From Anaspis maculata (Eukaryota > Arthropoda > Insecta > Coleoptera > Scraptiidae): 64,000 nt of DNA. The DNA is taken from the NCBI GenBank assembly GCA_949128115.1, contig OX421967.1:26304635-26368634 (forward strand), given 5' to 3'. Both the position numbers and the translations under genes were made by a program. Under the pieces are notes generated by a model. It saw only the letters and a program-made list of their open reading frames with translations. It made no database searches and was not told the origin of the DNA. Positions 13,216-24,010 of this stretch are shown piece by piece (position 1 is the stretch's first letter; the number at the start of each line of letters is the position of its first letter).

Positions 13216-13820
13216 TTAGCTTTCCTCTGAGGGGGCGCCGATGCTTGTAGGTGCTCTAGTTTCCAAGAAAATGCAGTTTTATTTGGGCGAGTCATAAGAA
13301 TTCGAAAATTCATGACCGACAAAACAAAATACTTCAGATGAAAAAAAAATCCTCTTTCTCTAGGCTTTCCATGAATGTGTCGCCGATATACTGGCCCAAT
13401 AAGCCAGATATTTTGCCTTACAGTCCAGCAAACACAATAATCGGAATTCATGACGACGTCACCGATCACAGATTTGTTGATTTCAACATCAGTCAGTATT
13501 CATTGCTATGGTGGTAAGTGAGAAAGTCCTAGTAACGGCTAGTGCTAAAATCAACAAGTGTGTGATCGGTGACGTCATGAATTCCGATTATTGTGTTTGC
13601 TGGACTGTAAGGCAGAATATCTGGCTTACTGGGCGAGGTACCGACATCGGCAACACATCAATGGAAAGCCCAGAGAAAGAGGACTTTTTTCATCTGAAGT
13701 ATTTTATTTTGTCGGTCATGAATTTTCGAATTCTTGTGACTCGCCTGAATAAAATTGCATTTTCTTGGAAACTAGAGCACCTACAAGCATCGGTGCCCCG
13801 CCCTCTCAAAAGAAAGCTAA
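13216..13820. mobile_element. Nested fold-back element inside the right arm of the palindrome
   Basis: Two inverted arms of about 280 bp (13216-13470 and 13550-13820) begin and end TTAGCTTTC / GAAAGCTAA. The mirror arm of the large palindrome has the uninterrupted sequence at about 3712-3730 (GACCCTTTATAGTCC), which gives an empty site. The 166-codon open frame crossing it (13508-14008) is repeat sequence. Confidence 0.75.
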
Positions 13821-14033
13821 AAGGTCAGGCTTCCCCCCCAATTGAAACTTTTTTTTGTTGCCTTGATATTTTCTGTGAAAATCGTGCTAAGTTGTTTCAG
13901 CTGGGACACCCTATAGAACCTCATTTATTTGAAAAGCTGGAAAACTTCCTCAAATCAACATTCACCAGAAGAAAAAAAAATACGTTTCACTTTTCAAAAT
14001 TAATTTAATTTTCAAACCTACTACTATCCAGAG

Positions 14034-17000
14034 TCACATCATTGCGTTACATTCGACCTCCCACTCGTCCAGGCGCACGGACAGCTTGTCCAAGTACTTT
14101 TCCAGCTGATCCAGACTGCACCGGCTCTGACAAGGCCCAAACTTCAACCTTTTGATTTCGTCCGTGTTGTTGAAGAAAAACTCCACGGCGCCGTCCTTGG
14201 TCAGCTCGATGATGATGTGACTGGCGTAAGGGGGAACACCATCGTAGACTTCCAGGGCTTTCAGAATGTTGGCGAGCACACTCTCGTGGGTGGAATAGAC
14301 TATCAGCTTTTCCATCGTTCGATTCTCGAATCTTCCGTTCAGCTTTCCCAGAAGGTCGTGGAAGAAGGGCCCCGCTATAAGTCTGGCCATTTGTTCGTTG
14401 TACGAGTTGAGGGAGTAGTAGTAATCCGCCACTTCTGTCAGCTTTTCGGGATAATACTTCTCCGTCCAGTTCGGGAGGACGAAATCGTTGAAAAGCTCCG
14501 AAGTCTGAACATTTGAAAATTATAATAATTTAGTAGGTATGCACCAATATTTACTTTGAAGAGATCTATTAGCATAGCATCTAAGTCAACTGACCCGCCT
14601 CAGTCAACTGACCCGCTTCGACCTACGACCTTGCGGGCTACCACTCTTGAAAAGTCGTTTTTTTTGCAAGAATTCTTGATCCGCTAAACCGATTCTTCTT
14701 TTTGGCACACAAATTTTCCTGGTACACGCCTAAGATCCACTAATAGTGAATCTCCCAAACTCGATCCAGTGGCGTAATGAAAAGGAGGCTGCGCCCTTTT
14801 CCGCCTCCACTGTTTACGCCAGTGAAAATTTCTCAAAATTGAGCACATTTTATTATTTTTCGTTCAGTTCAAAGCAAAAAGTTACTTAAGTAAATTTTTT
14901 ATTGAATTGTAATGTAGGTATAGACTTATTATTATTATTCACTTCGTTTTTGAGATACTTAAGTTTGAGGGTTCAAAAACACCCCAAAAACCGAATCAGA
15001 GCTAGCTGAAAAATTTAAACGAAGTAAATTCTCATCTTTTACCAAAAAAGTCTTATTTAGGTCTCTTACCTCGGGTTCCATATGGGTTCCATCAAAATTT
15101 TACGAGCAGAATAAATTGCTTAGTTACTATGAGAGTGATGAAGTTATCGCGTTGATAAAAGTTTGGTGGAACCGGAGGTCAAGTTTGGGAACTGTTTTTG
15201 ACCAACGTATAACAGGTTTCCTCAATTTGAATTTCCACTTGTCTGATTTTTGTCGTTTTTGGCTTGTTTTTCGAACATTCAAACTCAAATATCTCGAAAA
15301 CGAAGTATCGATCTAATCAAAATATAACTGAGGTAACTTTTCAACGGCTCTAAACTGACTGAAGAATTGAAAAATATGTTTAATTTTGAGAAATTTCCAG
15401 TGGCGTATAAAATGGGGGCTGGTAAATGAGACAGCCCCCTTTCACTCTACTCCACTGGATAGAGTTTTAATGAGATTTAGAATCATTTTGATCATACAAA
15501 ACGATTTTCACTGCCCAGCGATTGCATTAATTGTTAAATCGAATTTGTGTAATGCATGTGAAGTATTATTAAACATTTCCACAACTTCACAGATGAAAAC
15601 ACCGGATGTCAACTTTGAAGTTTGACAGAGATCATGTGAAGCAATGAAGCATTCTACTATACCCGTTTTTTAGGTCATCGCCTGCTGTAATTGAATAATT
15701 GAGAAATCATTTAATCACAACACACGACATCTGCTCGGCGAGTACTGGGTGTTTTTTTTAAAATTATTGATCAGAGTCAGCTATGGAAGTAGAAACGTAC
15801 GTCCGCGACTTAATTTATGCTTCTGCGTTGCCTAACTGGCCGCCTTAACAGTGCAATTTGAATCTAGTCGCAGACATACGTTTTCACTACCATATTTTAC
15901 TTCAATTCATGATAAAAAAAAACACCCGGTAGTATGCAGCTCTACTAACCAAAACGTTGTAGATGTTCTCCGCTTCGGACACGGTCGTGATGTTGTTTCC
16001 AGTCAGCTCGGTCAGGTCCGCGTACAGCTCGTTGTACTTCGCGTCGACTTCGGCTATAACCGGCCTGAGTTGCGCGCGCAACCGTGCGTGCTTCGGGCAT
16101 TTTTTGCGCTGGCCCAGGACCGGGTCCATTTCTCGAGGCATGGAGTGAATCGGGACTGCCGGGCAGCGGATCATCTCCTCAACGGCCTCATCCGGGAACA
16201 TTTTTTTCGGATACAGTCCGCTTAAAAGTGCGCACGCAGACACGAGTGTCCTGTCAACGTCAGTTGAACGCACGTAAACGTCGTTCTTGTGATAATGCGC
16301 TGGAATGAAGTCGTTGTAGCGCTCTCTGAGGATGGTGCCGACTTCCTGCATCATTTTCATTCCTCTCTGGAATTTCAAGTCAATTTGAAATTAAATATTT
16401 AAACGGTGTTAAGTACATACATAATGATTTCAGTGTGCGGGTCAAACTGTTGTAAACTATCTATTTGACAGTCAAGATGACAGATCAGCTGTTGAACAGG
16501 GCTTTCAGAAATAGGATAAATCCGGATATACCAGGTTCAACACCGGTCGACGGCAAGAACTAAATACCGCCTTAACTACCACACGATGATAAATTAGAAA
16601 ACTAGAACTTAGTCGTTTTATTATCACCCTGTATACGGCTGATAGCTCAACGGACTTGTCTACATACTTCTGAAGGTCAAAGAATTTAGGACATAACTTG
16701 AACAAACACCCTGCCACACTGAATTTATATCAATTTTCAGTTTAGCATTTTTGTGTTATCAAAAATAATAATGAAACTTATGCATTATGCAACGATAACA
16801 AATAAAAACGCGACAAAGCTAAATATTATATATTTATTATTGATGTGATTAAGTGTGTAATTGGTTGTCGATATCATCACCTGCATAGGTATACCTGTAA
16901 CTTGAAGGCTCAACAACAGCTGGTAAGGAAAAAAGGACAAAACCGTAGGTATATTAAAATCTTTTTTTGAATTTAGGTCCAGCAGTAAAGAAAATTAAGC

Positions 17001-18848
17001 ATTGAATACCTAGACTTTTTTTTAGGAAGTACGACGTCATTGGCTTGAATTGGTTTTGTTCATCCATGGTTTTGTTTTACAGAGACCGAACTGACGCATC
17101 CACTGTTTAGTGACCGTCACCAACTCAAAATAAAGCGTTGCGAAATCAATCGCTGTGGGTTTCTTCCTCGACAGAATCTTACCATTCAGGTCTCTTTCGG
17201 AAACTATAAGGATGTACTTTGGTTTGAGCCCATAGGCATTTCCGACATCCAAAAAAAATCGGGAATTTTGAAATTTGAAAAAATTATTTTTGGATTTTGG
17301 AATGCCAATGGGCTCAAACCAAAGCACATCTTTGTAGGTTTCGAAAGAGACCTGAATGGTGAATTTCTGTCAAGGAATAAGCCCACAGCGATTGATTTCG
17401 CAACCCCTATTTCACCAATTTAACTCCGTCCGTGTAGAAATGGTCCATCTGTGGCTTTGTAGGTACTATTATAGGTACCTACAACTGTACTTTGTACTTT
17501 GTAGGTATATATTCTAAGTTGTTTTAGTCACACCACGTGAAAATCTTTTTATAGTTTTTATTTTGACAATTATTGTTTCGAGGAAGCCCTAATCGTCAGA
17601 AAACTGTTTAGTAAAGAAATATTTTATACAGACGTAAAAAAAATACAATGGTACATGTTCAAGTACCTATTTAAAAATGTATAACAAGCTTGTTGTATAA
17701 AAGCTTTGAGTAAAATTGGCAGTAAATTGACAGAATTAAAAATATATGACATGAAAACCTGTACTATTGTTAAACACAAAGTTGATTATACTTAGTGGGC
17801 TAGAATCCTGGCAAAACTTGGTCAAAATTCTGTAACTTCCAGAATCAATTACAAACATTGACATTTTTGGGGGGAATATTGGAAAAAAATCTATTCTCAA
17901 AATAGGGGTTGTGATAGGGGGTTGAATTTAAAAAAATGACTACTGAAAAAATGTTTTTCTTGAACCTTTGGGAGTGTTTGTAAATTGGGCTCATTTTACA
18001 GGGTGAGTCATAAACCCTGCAAATCCAACTTCGTTCAAAAAAGCATGCAGAAAATTGTAATTGAGAACGAATCGTATTATTTTTTACTGAGCATCAGTTC
18101 AAGAACCTCTGGAACCCTTCACTGGTGTTTTTGAAAAAATTTCGATTTTTAAGATTGATGACTCACCCTGTATTGTAAATAAAATTCCAAAGCACATTCA
18201 AAGGCTCAACAAAATTGCTTTTTATCATAAGTACTGAAAGAGTTTCAAATTAAAGAAGGACTCGAAGGACCACCCTTTAACCCCTGATATTTCCAAAAAT
18301 TGAAAATTGAAATTTTCCAACATTTTTCTGACACTTTTCGTAGTATTCCCCTAACGGCGCGGCGGTTCAGTTTTCCACCCCAAGCTTGCAAACACCCTGT
18401 ATAATAGTTGAGAACTAAAATAAGCCTAGGGCAGTTCAAGATAATTACAAAAATTGAAAAACTTACCTCGGTCAATTGGGAGAATCCGCGGGGCCAGTTC
18501 GACTCGTCCCGATACGGGTCGTTTCTGTAGGGTTCCGACAAGGGAGCCCTAGCACCATGTCTGTGTATCTAGAATTCCAAAAGAAACATGGTTTGTTTCT
18601 TGGGAAGCAGAGACTTTTTCTACAGGACTTTTACAGACAGTTAGAATGTTAAAGTAGGTAGGAGGTAGGTACCTAAAGAATAAGAAGACTCTACCGGTTT
18701 ACTTTTTGTAAAAAAAATAATTGAAACCTACCACCCAAACCATACTAAGATCACTTGAATCACTTGATGCCGGTGATGCTTCTATAAACGACTCGTTTGC
18801 CAAAAGCAACACTAGCTTACACAGTAAAACAGTAGCCAGATTGAACAT
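14034..18848 (-). CDS. Secreted histidine acid phosphatase (prostatic acid phosphatase-like), complete
   Basis: Histidine-phosphatase superfamily enzyme hydrolysing phosphomonoesters, probably secreted or lysosomal. Four exons on the minus strand: 18848-18732, 18568-18467, 16366-15950 and 14504-14034. All junctions are GT-AG and phase 0, giving 368 aa, the usual family length. Exon 1 carries a signal peptide (residues 1 to about 20). Exon 2 opens with the phosphate-binding motif RHGARAP (residues 42-48; His43 would be the phosphorylated nucleophile) and ends SQLTE. Exon 3 has the family segment RSTDVDRTL. Exon 4 holds LPNWTEKYYP, the second catalytic box YSTHES (His285) and PPYASH. The usual HD pair is HE here (Glu286). 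Tandem paralog of the gene at the left edge. Confidence 0.93.
14505..15949 (-). other. Intron 3 of the acid phosphatase gene
   Basis: Donor GTTAGT at 15949-15944 and acceptor CAG at 14507-14505. Contains AT-rich sequence and short related fragments with the word CCAGTGGCGTA (about 14768 and 15398), resembling decayed hAT MITE ends. No gene seen. Confidence 0.6.
17137..17404. repeat. Fold-back repeat in acid phosphatase intron 2
   Basis: Inverted arms: GTTGCGAAATCAATCGCTGT at the left and its complement at the right, continuing inward through CATTCAGGTCTCTTTCG and GGTTTGAGCCCATA to an AT-rich loop near 17260-17290. Arms are about 125 bp with moderate divergence. Confidence 0.75.
17998..18171. 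mobile_element. Short TIR element (ACAGGGTGAGTCA ends)
   Basis: ACAGGGTGAGTCAT at the left and ATGACTCACCCTGT at the right bound 174 bp without coding potential. Single ends of the same family occur near 19803 (GGGGTGAGTCAG) and 20177 (AGGGTGAGTTAT). Confidence 0.65.
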
Positions 18849-18934
18849 CTTGATTGATAAAATGAGTAATCAGTTTTCGGCTGATGGGATTCGCACTACG
18901 TTTGTGGCACTGTGGCATGTAGTTATCGTTGAGG

Positions 18935-18943
18935 CTTTTTATA
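18935..18943 (-). promoter_or_regulatory. TATA box of the complete acid phosphatase gene
   Basis: Minus-strand TATAAAAAG, 87-95 bp upstream of the ATG at 18848, within a block conserved with the left paralog. A CCACAGT about 30 bp downstream is a possible arthropod-type initiator. Confidence 0.6.
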
Positions 18944-19008
18944 CACAAGACTCCTACCATTTTTCGAGTGCACACTGCACATTGATGGACACATCAATTT
19001 CGACTTGA

Positions 19009-21600
19009 CCTTTTTCTTTCTTCTTTTTGCACTCGCCCTTAAAATCTCCCTTGCTCTATCACTTCTCGTAACTCCATTTTTATCAGTTTATTTCGTTGCA
19101 GTGCGATTAACATTCATTGTTCAAACATTTGCTGTGGGCATCCAACGGGCACCAGTCGTTTGAAATGTGATTGTGATTTCAGCTAGGTACTTATTATCTT
19201 CACTGTCTAATGTCTACACTAGAATAAATACGTTTTAAGCGATTGTTGTCTTCTAATCGGTTCTTAATTCTAATTGTGAAAATAATGTTATTCATAAATA
19301 GAAGCACTTTTGCCGCCAAAGACGATGTTTTCCTGACGACTGATTAATTTAAATTAAGTTAGTTAAGTAGATAGTTATTTTAGAAACTCATTTCAAACCC
19401 TTCTGATTTTTTTGATAACACAGAATAAAAACCAAACCATATTTCACTTTCCCGGCGGAATCCAGCGCGATCCCCTCTCCCTCTCTCTTTCTCTTTCTCC
19501 TTCTCTGTTGAGATTGAGAAAATTGATGTGTGATTTATAACTGACATTTCTGTATGACAGATCACAATCAAAAACTAATCAGCATATAACACATAAGAGG
19601 ATCACACTACACTATAGGTACCTCCTTACCAAATTTCAGCTTGATCGGTTAAACGATTGGCAGTTACCGTGTCAGAACCTTTTCTCCGCATTATCACATA
19701 ACTTCCACTTCCAAGTGAGGTGACGGGGCCGGGAGAGTGAAAAATCAACTACAGAGTATGGTGCTCTGTTTACTTACACCTACTAAATTCCTATTCCATA
19801 TACGGGGTGAGTCAGAAACTGAAGAAATCCAATTTTGTTCGTTGAAGTCTTTTTGAAGAGAGATAATTTTCCAGGTTTGTAAAAACAGGGACCTCGAAAT
19901 GGTACACCAGAATTGTATAGTACGGTATATGGAACATTTCTGAAGCCCACAAAAAATGATGGAAAATAAATTCGACTTTCATTTTTGAAGTTATGGAGAG
20001 TCAAAGGCTGGTCCTTCGAACCCTTCTAGTTCGCCTTCTAGTTTCGTTATTTCAAAAGGCTTTAGTATACTATATACTTGAACTGTTGGTGGCAGAACTA
20101 TGAATAAAAAATAACAACTAGGTAGTAGGTATGTGTGTGCTAGGCTAGAGCTCCATTTGGTATACCTATACGGATAGGGTGAGTTATGAAGTAAAAAAAA
20201 AATCCATCAATTTTTCTAATAATCCCTCCCAAAAAAATTACTTCCTAGAAAACCATGAGACCACCGCTGTACATCGGAGGTTGAAAAACCAACCAAATGC
20301 TTTGAAAACGCATGTTTGAGAAGTTTGTTTTTCGAAATTTTCGACTCATTTGGTATAGAAAACCGAAATGCAACACACATCCAGGGGTTATTTTCTGTAT
20401 CATAACATAACTCTGCCACCAACAGTTCACTAAACTATTTTGAAATAACTAAACTAGCAGGGTTCGATGGACCACACTTTGGCCCTTCATAATTTCGAAA
20501 ACAAAAATCGACTAATATTTTTTCGTTATTTTTGGTGGACTTCATGAAAGATTCCATATAGGTTCTATCGTAAACCTATCGTTTTGATCCGACCTTTTAG
20601 AATCACCATTTATTAACTCGCACTAGCGATTGCCATAGGTGTTATTTCAACATTCTTTAATTTAATGCATCAACAATAAGAATCATAGTAATGGCTTCAT
20701 TACTCGTAAAACACAACATTCCGATAGGTAAGTACCTACCGTGTACCTTACCAGAGCTGCGTTCAGGGTACGAGCTCCCTTCAGATCTCTATCAAAATTG
20801 CCACCCTAAAAGGGGCTATTTAGGAGGGGGGGATGGCGTATTTTCTAGAATCATAATACCAAGAGTATTGAGCTTCACCTTCACTGCAAAATTTTCTTTC
20901 CTTCTTTTGAAAAATGCCGGAACACAAAATAATGTATTTTTTTGTGATGCTAATTTGGATTTTTTCGCTACGCTTTCCCCCCAACTATGCAGCCTAAATA
21001 TGGCCTGTTCAAGTGAATAATTATTTAATTCTCGTTTTTGAACAAAATGAATGATTTTTTGGTATACGCTCTCCAAAATGGTTATTTTGCGAATTGTTTT
21101 GAGTCCGCAAAATACCTCTTTAGCGAACTGAGTCATTTAAAGATAACTAGGCAACACTTTAGAGGACTGAATTATTCGTTTATTGAAATGTAGAATTATT
21201 CACAATATTCACAATATTTTTCTTCTTTCATTCGAGGAATAAATCATATTCTCGCTCATATTGTGTGCGAGATTTTGCTGAAAGCAAATCGAGGACAATT
21301 TTCTTTGCTTTTTCCGAAATATCTGTTGGAACGTCATCCGTTTTTTTTTATTTGAAAACTAGTTGTCGTTGTCCTGATAAAATAAGTTGCCATAACACAA
21401 CAATTTAGCCAGCGTGATTATAAATAAAATGCATGTAAATTCTTGCTTAAACTACAACAGCTAATAGATACTGTTTGGAGGAGTTGAAGATGGTTTGGAT
21501 AGCTTATACCAAGAAACGTTGTATACAACACGTAAGCAAAATGCTTTAGCGGACTCATCCGCCCTTAGCAAGCGAATTTGTCCGCTAAAGACTCATTTTG
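19009..21600. other. Intergenic with inverted-repeat remnants
   Basis: A CT-rich tract lies at about 19468-19506. An imperfect inverted repeat has arms near 19920-20100 and 20400-20580, both containing the word ACTGTTGGTGGCAGA or its complement at the inner ends. No gene recognised. Confidence 0.5.
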
Positions 21601-21620
21601 CGTACTTGTTACAAAATGGT

Positions 21621-21747
21621 AGTTTATGTAATGAGTGCTAAAAGTTCATATTTTCGGTATGAGCGCGACCGTTATAGACCGAGCAAAGCGAGGTCTATAA
21701 TCGCGTGAATACCAAAAAGACGTTTTTAGCACGAGATGCATAAACTG
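21621..21747. repeat. Short palindromic MITE-like repeat
   Basis: AGTTTATGTAATGAGTGCTA and the inverted TAGCACGAGATGCATAAACT bound about 127 bp with a GC-rich hairpin centre (TTATAGACC / GGTCTATAA). No coding potential. Confidence 0.65.
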
Positions 21748-21900
21748 CTTTATGTGCAATCGCACCTTTTTACAATAAAAAATGAGCAAAATATCGAGAA
21801 AATGATAATTATTTTATTACATAAAATGTTAATATCCATCAGTTGCCATAGAAAAAAAAAAGACACTCTTGACAGCCTTCAAAATTTTGTAGTGTTGTAA

Positions 21901-22888
21901 AGGTTTGTTCCATCAGCAGTCCCTGACGGTCCGTGGACGTCAGCGACATGCGCATTACGATTTTGGCGTTCCATCAAAATCTCGGACGATCCCGTGAATG
22001 ACGATCCGCTGTTTTATGAGCGGCTCAAACCAGGGGCAGACTGGGGTTCTAAAAGTTAGGCCGCTGGTGTGATTTGAAGGCTCCCCTTGTGATGTTGAGG
22101 GGGGTCACAGGCTAAAACTTTTTTTTTTAATTTTAAATTGAGATTATTGTTATTGGTAAAAGTATTTGTAACTACCTGGTAAAAACTACCTACCTGGTGG
22201 CCTGATAAAAAAAATATTCAAACATCTTCTAGGAACTCAGCAGCTTAAAAGCGCAACTATACCTACTGTAACCATATTCATTGTCAGAAACTGTAAATTC
22301 TTACTGCTGAAATACATCTGTCTATTGCGCTATAATATCACTGTCCTTTATAATTAAAAAAATAACAGGAAGGGAGCCTCGGGGTCCATTTTGTTTTCGT
22401 GTATTTTTTTTAACCCAATTACTTTCGGTTTGCGGGGGCCCCTAATCGACCAAAGTTTTGGGGGCCCTTCACTAAAAATCTAGGCCGGGATTGCGGCCTA
22501 GCGGCCTTGGCCAGTCCGCCCCTGGCTCAAACTATAGTTTCGGGACGGTCAGAAAAGTTTGCGAATTTTACGGAAACTCCTCGTCCGCGCTTGCGCAACG
22601 GAATACATTTATTTGGCATCGAGCCTTCTCTGGTCAATGTTCACAAATAATATAGGTTAGATTGGTGATTTCATTATTCATTCATTTAATTTATAAAATA
22701 CGGCATATTTCCAGCTGCAAACTGCCAAACGATAGAAAATTAAGTAATTATAGCCAATAGCCATAATTAATGGTTTGCTGTTCCATCAACGAGCAGCCAG
22801 TCAGAAACTGGTCCGAAGTAAGGCATGCGTATTGCTTACAGTTTGCGAACTGTCGGTGACTAGTTTGGGATTTCTGATGGAACAAACT
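21901..22888. mobile_element. GGTTTGTTCCATCA-family TIR element with a nested hAT
   Basis: The left end GGTTTGTTCCATCAG (21902) and right end CTGATGGAACAAACT (to 22888) are inverted complements. A short 127-bp member of the same family lies at 60710-60836. The 988-bp span includes a separate hAT element at 22031-22524. No transposase seen. Confidence 0.7.
22031..22524. mobile_element. hAT-like MITE with perfect 8-bp TSD
   Basis: Ends CAGGGGCAGACTGG and CCAGTCCGCCCCTG, a characteristic hAT terminus, enclose 494 bp. A perfect 8-bp duplication GCTCAAAC is at 22023-22030 and 22525-22532. Nested in the element at 21901-22888, so younger than its host. Confidence 0.88.
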
Positions 22889-23626
22889 TATAGTGACTTT
22901 GTTCTGTTACGTCATGATGTGTTGTGATAGGCGTCAAGCTGTCAACTGTCGTCTTTCAGAATTTGCACCACCCTGCTCTGAAGCTTGCGCTAAGATAGCT
23001 TTGAAACGAAAATGAACTATTACCTATACTTACATAGCTTACTGTGTTGATAAAAAAAATCGCAAGGAATTGAAATGATTCACATTCAGATCACATTCAA
23101 TTGTCAAAGCGGCGAAGTGTGCAGTGGTGCCGTTTTTCGACGCTCGTATAAAAAAACCTGATACCGTCGTTCCGAAAAAAGTGTCGCTATAGAAGTACCT
23201 ACCAACTCTTCGCCCTGTTCCATCAGCCAAAAAGCCACTTGAATCCCAGCAGAATTTGTGATCAAACAACGAAAGCCCTGACACTTCTTTAGATGATGCC
23301 TGCATACTGTTCTCGTGGAACTCGAATCGCATTTTGACGCTTGACACGTTCAATTTTTCACAAAATACTCTGCCCACTTGCTGGTGAGACTTTATGCGCT
23401 TGACTTATATACTTTCCACGTTTAGACTTTGTACGCGTGATATCAGACCACCGCGCCTAGTCCAACAGACCATGGCCATCCAATACAAAGCTTGCGGCCT
23501 TTTGCGACGTTTGAACGTTCCAAGTGTGTATTTTTGCGACTTGCGTGAAATCGAAAAATAGACATTCTGATAAGGCCCGACGGACATTTTATTAGTGATT
23601 CGGGTCACGGCAACTCATACCCGAGG

Positions 23627-23793
23627 CAGTGGCGTAACTAGAAGTGTCCGATGGGGGGGGGGGGTCACGACTGAAAAATATGCGAATATGCGAGCAAAAC
23701 GAATAAAAACGCGTCACATTTGAAATTTTTTCAGGGAATTCGATTGCCAATGGGGGTTTTGACCCCGAAACCCCCCCTCTAGTTACGCCACTG
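23627..23793. mobile_element. hAT-like MITE (CAGTGGCGTAACTAG ends)
   Basis: Inverted ends CAGTGGCGTAACTAGA and TCTAGTTACGCCACTG bound 167 bp. The duplicated flank CCCGAGG is present on both sides (23620-23626 and 23794-23800), 7 bp matching. Same family as the longer element at 43171-43564. Confidence 0.82.
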
Positions 23794-24010
23794 CCCGAGG
23801 AGCTATTTTGTGCAAGAGTGATACATTTTTTAACCCTTTCCCCTAGTAGCTGTACTTTCCCCTTTCCCCCGACTTGTAAGTGGAATATTTTGATGGTCAC
23901 TGCTTTGTTCATAGCAACCTCGAGCTGTCAGAGCCAGGCTGCCACGCTGTGGCAAACGTCAAACTGACAGCTGCTGTCACGTTGTCAGCTGTTCACGTAG
24001 ACACGCAAAA

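Larger units (their letters stand above)
3632..13920. repeat. Composite ~10 kb palindrome built from long-TIR elements
   Basis: Outer ends read GGTGTCCCAGTTGAAA at 3634 and TTTCAGCTGGGACACC near 13900, in inverted orientation. Reading left to right: arm A (about 3632-5190), block B (5190-7137), a second direct copy of part of A (7138-8975), a fold-back insert (8975-9764), B inverted (9765-11735) and A inverted (11735-13920). A and B copies match over kilobases with few differences. B itself has inverted ends (5195-5600 against 6790-7137). All open frames are repeated several times in it, so they are repeat sequence rather than genes. Confidence 0.85.
16367..18466 (-). other. Intron 2 of the acid phosphatase gene
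   Basis: Donor GTAAGT at 18466-18461; acceptor ATTCCAG ending at 16367. Contains a fold-back (17137-17404) and a short TIR element (17998-18171), both described separately. No gene seen. Confidence 0.7.

Noticed and set aside
13508..14008. 166-codon plus-strand ORF
   Set aside because: It runs across two fold-back arms and is mirrored by the minus-strand ORF at 13182-13469, so it is repeat sequence.
18721..19008. 95-codon plus-strand ORF
   Set aside because: Antisense of acid phosphatase exon 1 and its promoter.
23039..23377. 112-codon minus-strand ORF upstream of STK16
   Set aside because: No motif and no signal peptide, and close to TIR elements. Not enough to call a gene.
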